Source: a virus. Taken from it: DNA of 31,036 bases. The notes below the pieces were generated by a model that saw only the letters and a list, made by a program, of their open reading frames with translations, was not told where the DNA came from and did not search any database. Position 1 is the first letter of the stretch. Each line of letters begins with the position of its first letter. Shown here piece after piece: positions 22,129 to 30,346 of the stretch. The stretch spans positions 1 to 31,036 of the IMG/VR virus record IMGVR_UViG_3300017772_000067. One strand, 5' to 3'. The position numbers and the translations under genes were made by a program.

Positions 22129-23757
22129 ATGTCGAGGTTTACTTTTAAAAATATTGATTCTAGGCAATCAACAGTAAAAAAGTACACCGCACATAAGTCG
22201 TGGACTATAACTGATGAGACAGCTCCTGACTACGGTGTAGTGGTATACTCTGGATCATACGGTGATGCATCGTTTGACTCCTTAAGGCATATATACTACC
22301 ATAATCCAAAAGACTCTCACACTTCCGGTGATAATGAGTTTCTACACTCACAGTATCGAAATATAACAGAGCAAGTGGAGGCGTGGTCAATACCAGCAAG
22401 TATATTTGGTGATAAGATTAAACCTGGTTCTGTAAAGCTACAGGGAGCGTCAAAAACATATATAGATGATGGAGTAGGTAATTTATATTGTACCACTGAG
22501 GGCAACGGTAATAATGTTCACTGGCCACCATCACCGAGGGATACACTACTACATGTTAATTTCGATTCTAATGTACAATATAGTATAGGTGATACAGTTA
22601 ACGATAATGGACATATTATAGCGCAAGCTAATGACCATGCAACTCGATTACATACTCAAAATACAAAAATATATCACAGTCGCCGTACCGGTGGTAGGGC
22701 ATTATCGTTTGCAGGTACAAGCTCGTTTGCAACAGAATCTAATAGCATAATGAGCGTTATTGCAGGGTATAGTAGAGATACATGGGACAGGGATTTTGCC
22801 ATACATACATGGGTAAATATACCTCCTGCTCAATTAGTAAATGAATCGTTTATAGGACAATTTGATACAGCTGGTAAACGTAAGCTTGAAGATATAACAT
22901 ACAATGTAATTGCAACATCACGGGTTGATGAGAATACAGTTCCATGGGAGATAGGTGTAACAAACACTAATCATAGCCAAGGTGCAGGTAGGATTGTGGC
23001 ATTTAGAGGTAAAGATTCAGATATCGCTACTATTACTACAACAAGTAATTGGAATTTCAGTAAACCTGTTCACATTATATTTCAAAAAACAGGTTCAAAC
23101 CTCGAATTATATATAGGCTCGGGTTCAAATTCAGCTGGTACGATGGTAGGGCTCAACACAACAGCATCAATGCTAACACACGTTGATCTAATTAATGAAG
23201 AGCACGTTACTAGTAATGAGATTACCCTAGGTGGGTATAAAAATGGAGTTATGGAGCGTCAAACTCGAATTGTTAGTAAATTGACTGAACGCGTTATTCG
23301 ACCGTTCTCAGGTTCAGTAGATGAATTTGTTATATATAATCGAGCACTAGCACCGTCGCAAATAAACAGCCTATACAAGTACAGTACATCAAATGTTGTT
23401 GGTAATATATTTTACAAAAACGGGTTTGTTGTTCTAGCTGATTTACGGAACGGCTCTGAAGCAGATGATTACACCTTAACATTCAAAGGTAGCCAAGATG
23501 TTGAGACACACAAATACAGGTGTACTATAGAAGACGGTGAGTTTAATACAACACTTAACGCTACAGCAAGACAGATGTATTCACTTACTAATCCATACCC
23601 ACGTGGATTTGTTACAAGCTCTGAATTTACACCATATATTACCACATTAGGGTTATACAATGATAGTAACGAGTTATTAGCTATAGGGAAGCTAGCACAG
23701 CCGATAAAGAGTCCTAAGGATTTTGATATCTCAATCGACGTGCAGTTTGATATATAA
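22129..23757 (+). CDS. LamG-like tail/fiber structural protein, 542 aa
   Basis: The N-terminal 130 residues share a pattern with the preceding protein (QYRN, KIKPGSVKLQG, YIDDGVGNLY). Residues of about 140-425 form a LamG/concanavalin-type beta-sandwich, recognised from LSFAGTSSFAT, FAIHTWVNI and the C-terminal SGSVDEFVIYNRALAPSQI. The C-terminal 60 residues carry ITTLGLYNDSNELLAIGKLA, the module shared with its paralogue. LamG domains commonly bind glycans, which suggests receptor recognition or tail decoration. A GGAGA site precedes the ATG. Confidence 0.65.
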   Translation: MSRFTFKNIDSRQSTVKKYTAHKSWTITDETAPDYGVVVYSGSYGDASFDSLRHIYYHNPKDSHTSGDNEFLHSQYRNITEQVEAWSIPASIFGDKIKPGSVKLQGASKTYIDDGVGNLYCTTEGNGNNVHWPPSPRDTLLHVNFDSNVQYSIGDTVNDNGHIIAQANDHATRLHTQNTKIYHSRRTGGRALSFAGTSSFATESNSIMSVIAGYSRDTWDRDFAIHTWVNIPPAQLVNESFIGQFDTAGKRKLEDITYNVIATSRVDENTVPWEIGVTNTNHSQGAGRIVAFRGKDSDIATITTTSNWNFSKPVHIIFQKTGSNLELYIGSGSNSAGTMVGLNTTASMLTHVDLINEEHVTSNEITLGGYKNGVMERQTRIVSKLTERVIRPFSGSVDEFVIYNRALAPSQINSLYKYSTSNVVGNIFYKNGFVVLADLRNGSEADDYTLTFKGSQDVETHKYRCTIEDGEFNTTLNATARQMYSLTNPYPRGFVTSSEFTPYITTLGLYNDSNELLAIGKLAQPIKSPKDFDISIDVQFDI

Positions 23758-23758
23758 T

Positions 23759-24199
23759 ATGAGTCATTGGTTATATAAAGATAAGATTCTTACAGAATCC
23801 CCAAGTGAATATTTCGGATTCGTGTACTTAATAAAACACAAGAAGAGTGGTATGAAGTACATCGGTAGAAAGTATTTTGGTACAACGCGTCGCATGAAAG
23901 TTAAAGGTAAAAAGCGCCGTAAGGTTGTGCGCAAGGAATCTGACTGGGCTACATATACTGGATCATCTAAAAAACTACAACGAGACATTGAAGAGCAAGG
24001 TAAGGACAGTTTTGAATTTACAATACTAATAATGGGTGAAACCAAAGGTCAAGTGAACTATCTCGAAGAAAACATACATCATAAATTTCATGTATCAGCT
24101 AACGCAGAATTCTATAACGATTGTATAGGACCTCGACGGTTTGCAAAAGTGAGATTTGATGAAATGGTAGCAAAAAAAATTAATAAAATAGTTGTTTAA
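23759..24199 (+). CDS. GIY-YIG-like nuclease, 146 aa
   Basis: The ATG at 23759 follows the tail gene stop by one base; the same frame is open a little upstream inside that gene. The N-terminus has FGFVYLIKHKKSGMKYIGRKYF, a divergent GIY-YIG core (FVY and KYIG with an arginine after), then DWATYTGSSKKLQRDI and NYLEENIHH with the candidate metal-binding Glu at 103 or 104. Homologous proteins occur in T4-like phages as stand-alone nucleases, some of them homing enzymes. It is followed by the early-type promoter P6. Confidence 0.75.
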   Translation: MSHWLYKDKILTESPSEYFGFVYLIKHKKSGMKYIGRKYFGTTRRMKVKGKKRRKVVRKESDWATYTGSSKKLQRDIEEQGKDSFEFTILIMGETKGQVNYLEENIHHKFHVSANAEFYNDCIGPRRFAKVRFDEMVAKKINKIVV

Positions 24200-24222
24200 C
24201 TTAATAAATATTCTTATATTTA
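24192..24222 (+). promoter_or_regulatory. Early-type promoter P6
   Basis: TTG at 24192-24194, a 20-base spacer, TATATTTA at 24215-24222, with TTC+T just before the -7 box. It overlaps the stop region of the nuclease gene, and the primase ATG at 24226 is only 3 bases after the box, so transcripts from it would need a later start codon or use this site mainly for the recombination gene. Confidence 0.5.
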
Positions 24223-24225
24223 AGG

Positions 24226-25137
24226 ATGGGTTTATTAAGTATATTAGAGGTAGTATTAGGTAGGTCAAAGAAAACGTCCGGTAATAACGTGTCGTTTAAG
24301 TGTCCGTCATGCAGTCATTACAAGCATAAGCTTGAGATAGATTTAGCAACACAGTACTGGCATTGCTGGGTATGTAACGCTAAAGGGCGTAAGTTATATT
24401 CACTATTTAAACGAGCTAACGCGACACAGGTGCAGCTCGATGATTTAAATAAAGAGGTGGGTACATATATACCTACTCGAGTGACAACAGATAAAGAATC
24501 TGTTATGTTACCACCTGAATTCCAGCCAATACTTAATGGTAATAAGAACAATCCAGAGTTCCGTAATGCAGTGCATTACTTAAAGACGCGTGGTATAACT
24601 AGGCATGATATTGTTAAGTATAATATAGGGTATTGTGAGACAGGTGAGTATGGGGGTATGATTATAATACCTAGCTACGATAAAACCGGTAAACTAAATT
24701 TCTTCACCGGTCGTACATACTATACAGAAGCTACCTTCAAGCACAAGAATCCTAAAGTGAGTAAAGATATTATAGGGTTCGAGTTACTCGTGAATTGGAA
24801 TGAACCTATAACAATTGTAGAAGGGGCATTTGATGCAATTGCAGTAAAACGAAATGCAATTCCACTATTTGGTAAAATAGTGCTCGATAAATTAAAATCT
24901 GCAATAATAACTAACAACGTACAAACAGTGTATATAGGATTAGATACTGATGCTAGAGCTAAAGCGTTAGAAATATGTCAATACTTTATAAACAACGGTA
25001 TTACAGTATACTTAATTGAGCTCGGTGATACAGATCCTAGTGAACTGGGATATGTAGAGTTTACTGAAACATACAGTAAAGCTAGACCACTAACAGGTAG
25101 TAATTTAATGATGCAGAAAATGGGGTTAAAAATTTGA
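24226..25137 (+). CDS. DNA primase, DnaG/gp61-type, 303 aa
   Basis: An N-terminal zinc ribbon has cysteines at 26, 29, 47 and 50 (CPSC...HCWVC), as in DnaG-type primases. The TOPRIM domain follows: ITIVEGAFDAIAV at about 195-207 with the key Glu-199, YIGLDTDARAKA at 236-247 with the Asp-x-Asp pair, and GDTDPSE near 267-273. Primases make RNA primers for lagging-strand synthesis. T4 gp61 is 342 aa. It overlaps the gp47-gp46 gene by 4 bases (TTGA), so the two are probably co-translated. Confidence 0.8.
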   Translation: MGLLSILEVVLGRSKKTSGNNVSFKCPSCSHYKHKLEIDLATQYWHCWVCNAKGRKLYSLFKRANATQVQLDDLNKEVGTYIPTRVTTDKESVMLPPEFQPILNGNKNNPEFRNAVHYLKTRGITRHDIVKYNIGYCETGEYGGMIIIPSYDKTGKLNFFTGRTYYTEATFKHKNPKVSKDIIGFELLVNWNEPITIVEGAFDAIAVKRNAIPLFGKIVLDKLKSAIITNNVQTVYIGLDTDARAKALEICQYFINNGITVYLIELGDTDPSELGYVEFTETYSKARPLTGSNLMMQKMGLKI

Positions 25138-28100
25138 AAATTAAAAATATAAGTGTCGGGTTTGATAAACTAGAAAATATATTACATGTTGCTGATATAC
25201 ATATCAGGAACTACCAACGACATGCTGAGTACCGTGACATATTTAGAGAGTTATATGCTGGTGTTGATCAACTACCAGAAAATGCAATTGTGTATGTAGC
25301 TGGTGATGTTGTGCATAATAAGACAGACATATCACCAGAGTTGATATCGCTGACATCCGAATTCCTAAAGAATTTAGCTGATAGACGGCACACTATTGTT
25401 ATTACAGGTAATCATGATACCAACCTTAACAATACGAGTAGACTGGATGCGCTAACACCTATTATAAACAACTTAAATCACCCACAGTTACATTACCTTA
25501 AAGACTCAGGGGTATATAAGATTGCTGATGTACATTTTACTGTGTTTAGTATATTTGATGCACCTAGTACATTTATAAAAGCTAGTGCATTCGATGGTAC
25601 AACAAAAATTGCACTATTTCATGGACCTGTACAATCGTCGAAGACGGATATAGGTTACGAAGTTACCGGTGAGGAATATACTTCAAATTTATTTAATGGA
25701 TACGATCTCTCACTATTAGGGGACATACATAAACGTCAATACGTTGACAAGCAAAAGACAATATGCTACCCAGGGTCACTAATTCAGCAAAACTTCGGTG
25801 AAGCATTCGGTAAACACGGTTACGCTGTATGGGATGTAGCAAAACGTAAACCTAAGTATGTGGATATATTAAATAAACACGGGTTCTACACGATAGATGT
25901 AAAGAACGGGGTATTACCTGACATTACAGATATACCAGAACAACCTAGGCTACGTATTAGAACAACAAATACAACTGAAGCAGAGCTGAAAGGCTTAGTG
26001 AAAGACATAAAGAAAGTATGCCGTGTTAATGATATAATTACTATCAAGCAAGATAAGATAAAAGGTGTAGCTACTACATCCAGAGCGTTAACACGTGATG
26101 TTAGAGATGTTAACTATCAGAATAAGCTTCTACAAGAGTATATTGAGAAAAATCACAGTGTAGACGCTAACGTACTACAACAGGTTAAATCCATTAATAA
26201 GATACTGAACAGTAGCTTACAAAATGAATCTATAACTCGAAATGTAACATGGAAGTTGAAAACGTTTGAGTTTGCAAATATGTTCAGCTACGGTGATGGT
26301 AATACTATAAATTTTAAGAAAGCTAAAGATGTAATTGGATTGTTTGCTCCTAATCACGCTGGTAAATCAGCAATACTTGATGCACTCACCTTCTGCATAT
26401 TTGACAGATGCAGTAGAGGTAAATCCGCTGGTGATATAATGAATAATACAAAAACTACATTTCAATGTAAATTACACTTTGAAATTGATGGTACTGATTA
26501 TTTTATTGAGCGGAAAGCGAAGCGTATTATGAAAGGGTGGATGAAAGGTAAGGTGCGTGTAGATGTGGATTTCTGGATGGTGGATGAAGAGGGAAATAAT
26601 ATATCACTAAACGGAGAGCAACGACGAGATACAGATAAAAATATACAAGGGTACCTAGGTGAATACGATGACTTCGTATTAACAGCACTCTCAGTACAAA
26701 ATAATAATACAGGGTTCATTGATAAATCGCAATTTGAAAAAAAAGACCTATTATCACAGTTTTTAGATATCACAGTGTTCGAAGAGCTATACAGCTTAGC
26801 TAACGAAGAAATACGAGATGTACAAGCACTGTTAAAGGATTTCGGAAGCACAGATTACTCACAGCAGATTATCGACGCTGAAGATAAGTTAGCAATCGAT
26901 CAAGCACGGTATACAGAATATGAACAGCAGCGTGTTGAGCATGAGCAATCTGTTAAGGTAATCCAAAAAGAAATATTAGCGAAAACAAAAGCGTTACATA
27001 AACGTGTACCCCTAGATGATGTAAACTTACTTGAACTAAAACTAATTGATACTCAAAATCAAATACAGTCTATTAATCATAGGTTAGAATCCGATGAAGC
27101 TATATCAGATGGAAATAAACTGAAAGCTAAAAAAGCTAGAGAGATATTACACTCGTATAATAAAGAGGATGTTGAGTATACGTATAAGCTCTATAACGAT
27201 GCACAGGATAGTATAACTACATGCAATCAACGGCTCGAGCGGTTGAAGTTAGAAGTGAAGCATAAATTAGAGAGATTACAGAGTAACAGTGATTTTGACC
27301 CTAACTGCGATTTTTGTAAAAAACGAGAGAGCGAGTTTATACTAATGGCCAATACCACTCGCGCGCAACTTGAACAGGATAAGCAATCCGTCAGTAAAGT
27401 GCGAAGTGAGTTAACTACACATACGGAATTTGTAGAAAATAACGCATCAGTGATTGATGATTATAATAAAATAAATCAGCTCAATTCACTGCTAAACACG
27501 ATTGAGCAAGAGCGTAATATTGGTAGAATAGCATACTATCAAGCTAAAGATACTAAAACGGGGTTGCAATATGAATGTAACAAGCTTGAGAAGCAAATAA
27601 AAAAATACCATGCTAATATTCAAGCAATTGAAGAGAATAAGCAGATAAATCAAGAAATACATACACTTACTCAGAGTGAGAATGTGAGTAAGGTAGAGTT
27701 AGCTACTATAGTAAACAACTGCCAGCTATGTTTTAGTGATATTAAAGTACTTAAGACGCGAATAAAAACTATTGATGCGCAGATAAAGAAAGCGCATACA
27801 TTGGAAGTTAAACTGAAAGCGTATGAGTACTATTTAGATGCAATAAAACGAGACGGAATACCATATGAAATAATATCAGACACTCTACCATATATACAAG
27901 AGGAAGTAAATAATATACTATCACAGGTAGTTAACTTTGAGCTCATATTTGATGTGGATGGTAAAAATATATTAACATATATAAAGTATGGTGATCAGCT
28001 ATGGTCTCTAGAGATGACATCAGGAATGGAAAAATTTATATCATCACTTGCAATCCGCGTAGCACTTATTAACGTATCAAATTTACCGAGACCCACCTTT

Positions 28101-28289
28101 TTAGCTATAGATGAGGGATTCGGTAACCTAGACACATCCAATATAAATTCAATGGCTATGTTATTCGATTACTTGAAGACTGAGTTTGATTTTATATTAA
28201 TAATATCTCATATTGATATAATGAAAGATATGGTGGATGATGTTATAGAGATTTCTAAACAAAGTGATTTGAGTAAAGTAATTTATTAA
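25134..28289 (+). CDS. 47-46: Fused recombination nuclease: gp47 (SbcD/Mre11)-gp46 (SbcC/Rad50) in one chain, 1051 aa
   Basis: The start is TTG at 25134, overlapping the primase stop as TTGA; no ATG precedes the first motif. Residues 15-245 are a metallophosphoesterase: ADIH (20-23), GDVVHN (57-62), GNHD (92-95), FHGP (162-165) and GDIH (196-199). From about 377 comes an SMC/Rad50 ATPase: P-loop APNHAGKS (405-412), a coiled coil, a CDFC zinc hook (725-728), a returning coiled coil, a SGMEKF signature (963-968), Walker B FLAIDEGFG (989-997) and His-1026. In T4 these are two proteins, gp47 (339 aa) and gp46 (560 aa). The complex resects DNA ends for recombination-dependent replication. The P-loop departs from the usual GxNGxGKS. 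Confidence 0.88.
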   Translation: MKIKNISVGFDKLENILHVADIHIRNYQRHAEYRDIFRELYAGVDQLPENAIVYVAGDVVHNKTDISPELISLTSEFLKNLADRRHTIVITGNHDTNLNNTSRLDALTPIINNLNHPQLHYLKDSGVYKIADVHFTVFSIFDAPSTFIKASAFDGTTKIALFHGPVQSSKTDIGYEVTGEEYTSNLFNGYDLSLLGDIHKRQYVDKQKTICYPGSLIQQNFGEAFGKHGYAVWDVAKRKPKYVDILNKHGFYTIDVKNGVLPDITDIPEQPRLRIRTTNTTEAELKGLVKDIKKVCRVNDIITIKQDKIKGVATTSRALTRDVRDVNYQNKLLQEYIEKNHSVDANVLQQVKSINKILNSSLQNESITRNVTWKLKTFEFANMFSYGDGNTINFKKAKDVIGLFAPNHAGKSAILDALTFCIFDRCSRGKSAGDIMNNTKTTFQCKLHFEIDGTDYFIERKAKRIMKGWMKGKVRVDVDFWMVDEEGNNISLNGEQRRDTDKNIQGYLGEYDDFVLTALSVQNNNTGFIDKSQFEKKDLLSQFLDITVFEELYSLANEEIRDVQALLKDFGSTDYSQQIIDAEDKLAIDQARYTEYEQQRVEHEQSVKVIQKEILAKTKALHKRVPLDDVNLLELKLIDTQNQIQSINHRLESDEAISDGNKLKAKKAREILHSYNKEDVEYTYKLYNDAQDSITTCNQRLERLKLEVKHKLERLQSNSDFDPNCDFCKKRESEFILMANTTRAQLEQDKQSVSKVRSELTTHTEFVENNASVIDDYNKINQLNSLLNTIEQERNIGRIAYYQAKDTKTGLQYECNKLEKQIKKYHANIQAIEENKQINQEIHTLTQSENVSKVELATIVNNCQLCFSDIKVLKTRIKTIDAQIKKAHTLEVKLKAYEYYLDAIKRDGIPYEIISDTLPYIQEEVNNILSQVVNFELIFDVDGKNILTYIKYGDQLWSLEMTSGMEKFISSLAIRVALINVSNLPRPTFLAIDEGFGNLDTSNINSMAMLFDYLKTEFDFILIISHIDIMKDMVDDVIEISKQSDLSKVIY

Positions 28290-28296
28290 CCGCTGT

Positions 28297-28304
28297 ATAT
28301 TTAT
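28297..28304 (+). promoter_or_regulatory. Late-type -10-like box ATATTTAT (L7)
   Basis: ATATTTAT within GTATATTTATATAC, 44 bases before the GTG start at 28349, in a 59-base gap. It restarts late-class expression after the recombination genes. Confidence 0.5.
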
Positions 28305-28348
28305 ATACGATACTTGAGGTAGACTCTAGTAGTAATATCGGAGACGGC

Positions 28349-30346
28349 GTGATACAAAGAAAAAATCCAAAATTAGGGTTAGCATCTATCCCTACATTAA
28401 TAAATGATACAAGTGCTCTATCTGAGTACTTTAGAGTCTCTGATATACCAACCGAATTAACCTCAGGTAAAAATTATTTTAAGCTGCTCGGTAACTCCGC
28501 ATTATTGCAAAATAATACAGAGGTGCTGGTTGAGGTAACAGATGCAAATAATAATCCGATATATCACCATATAAATAAATTTATCGATGAAGCTGGGCGT
28601 AGAGTAATTAGTATTTATATATACGAAGATACTGTACCTGGTCCTGCTAATATAACTATTCTCGGTATTGCAAATTATCGACCAAACGGATCACCAGTAA
28701 CACCTGCATGGAAAGGTAAATATAACGTAAAGTGGAAAACGAGCGTAATTGTAACACCTGCTAAGCAAAATGTATCTGATATTATATTCAGCACAGTGCC
28801 CGGTGCTAAAGTCGAAGAAAAAATACGCGAATTTCTGACGTATAGTTACGCAACAGGTGCTACTAACGCATCCGGGTCTGGTGCAACATTAGCAGCAACG
28901 TTATCATACTCTAATCCAGGTAGTGGTGTAGCATACCTTGACATTGAAGGGGCTACATTCAATCACGATATGATGGATATCAGTATAAATATACCATCAC
29001 CAAATTATACATTAGGTTCTAATAAAGAATTGCAAATAGGTGAAACGCTAGAATTTAACACATATGTGCAGAACATAATTAGTGATACACGGGTACAGGT
29101 TTCACCATGGCAGTTAAATGTCGTGACAACCACTAATGTTGCCACAAGTAGAGGGCAAATACCTAGGTACGCTGTAACACCATCTGTACTAGCACCTAGT
29201 GGCTTTAACTCTACAACCGATTGGAGTATGACATATCAGCAGCAAGGTATACCTGCAACCGGCTCAAATAACTCACAATCTTTTGCGAATATTACATTAA
29301 AAAATATAGATCCTATCGCTGGCGATGTATTCAAGGTTAAGACATATATGAAGAGTCAGGGGTTCCAAGCATACACCCTTGTAAGTGAGGATAATCTCGA
29401 AGATCTAGATCTACTTAATGATCAGAATCAAGCACTATCACAAACATCTATGGGCGTATTTACAACACAATCTGTAGTTGATGATTACTGGATAGTATCT
29501 GCAAACGGATATACTCCGATAACAGATTACCCAAAAGCAATACAGACAAATAACATTGTCATGTCCGGGGTAACTATATCAGGAAGTGAGAGCATAACAT
29601 CTGAGGAGTCAGGGTATATACAGTTTAAAACCAGTACACCTGTAGATTTATATAAAGATAATGAGTATACGATCTTGCTAGATATATCTGCTACAAAAAC
29701 AGAGGCTCAAGCATATCCATCTCGCACTGATATATTTATATCAGGCTCAAATATAGGAGGTACAGATCATGGTGAATTACTTACTACACTAGAGAGTGAA
29801 TTAGTAGAAACGCCGCGAGTTACCTCTAGAAATATGGTAGTACGGGGAGCAGAAGCACAATTTAGGCGACAGGTGCGATCTACATCTAGGCGAGGTGGTA
29901 GACGTGGAGCGAGTGTAGTAGAGGTACCTGCAACATTTACCGCTAATGAGGTTACCACTATAACGCAGAACCCAGGTATCATTGAGAAGGAATTCTTAAC
30001 ACTATCATACAAGCCAACGCAAGATTCAACAGGGCATATAATATTCAACATCTATCACGGGGAGTGGACGATAAGCAATTTAACAATACGAGGCTCATCG
30101 CAAACAGGCTTTACTCCTAACCACACTTTTATTGAATTCCCTGTACCAACATATCAAGCTGATGATGTATTAGATTTTAAGTTCGAATTTATAAATGTGA
30201 ACGGTATTTCAGCTAATGTAGTATTAACAAAGTATGGAGTGGATTTTGCAGGTAGCAATACGCACATACAAGGATCAAACAATTACCTTGATGGTAGTTT
30301 ATTTATCGGAGACGGTATAATAATAGAAGGAATAGAGGTAGAGTAG
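28349..30346 (+). CDS. Large tail/fiber structural protein, 665 aa
   Basis: The start is GTG at 28349 with a CGGAGA ribosome-binding site. The protein is long and strand-rich, threonine/serine/asparagine-rich in its middle (SYATGATNASGSGATLAATLSYS). It is similar in style to T4-like fiber or baseplate-periphery proteins, but no domain is securely named. An unusual arginine/glycine-rich stretch is present around residues 505-520 (RSTSRRGGRRG). The next fiber-like gene follows without a gap. A tail or fiber function is inferred from composition and context. Confidence 0.6.
   Translation: MIQRKNPKLGLASIPTLINDTSALSEYFRVSDIPTELTSGKNYFKLLGNSALLQNNTEVLVEVTDANNNPIYHHINKFIDEAGRRVISIYIYEDTVPGPANITILGIANYRPNGSPVTPAWKGKYNVKWKTSVIVTPAKQNVSDIIFSTVPGAKVEEKIREFLTYSYATGATNASGSGATLAATLSYSNPGSGVAYLDIEGATFNHDMMDISINIPSPNYTLGSNKELQIGETLEFNTYVQNIISDTRVQVSPWQLNVVTTTNVATSRGQIPRYAVTPSVLAPSGFNSTTDWSMTYQQQGIPATGSNNSQSFANITLKNIDPIAGDVFKVKTYMKSQGFQAYTLVSEDNLEDLDLLNDQNQALSQTSMGVFTTQSVVDDYWIVSANGYTPITDYPKAIQTNNIVMSGVTISGSESITSEESGYIQFKTSTPVDLYKDNEYTILLDISATKTEAQAYPSRTDIFISGSNIGGTDHGELLTTLESELVETPRVTSRNMVVRGAEAQFRRQVRSTSRRGGRRGASVVEVPATFTANEVTTITQNPGIIEKEFLTLSYKPTQDSTGHIIFNIYHGEWTISNLTIRGSSQTGFTPNHTFIEFPVPTYQADDVLDFKFEFINVNGISANVVLTKYGVDFAGSNTHIQGSNNYLDGSLFIGDGIIIEGIEVE

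Noticed and set aside
28612-28619. TATTTATA inside the 665-aa tail gene as another late promoter
   Set aside because: It is within coding sequence, not before a gene. It shows that the motif alone is not sufficient in this AT-rich DNA.
29728-29745. CTGATATA-TT-TATATCAG inverted repeat
   Set aside because: It is AT-rich, lies inside a coding frame with no nearby gene start, and can arise by chance.
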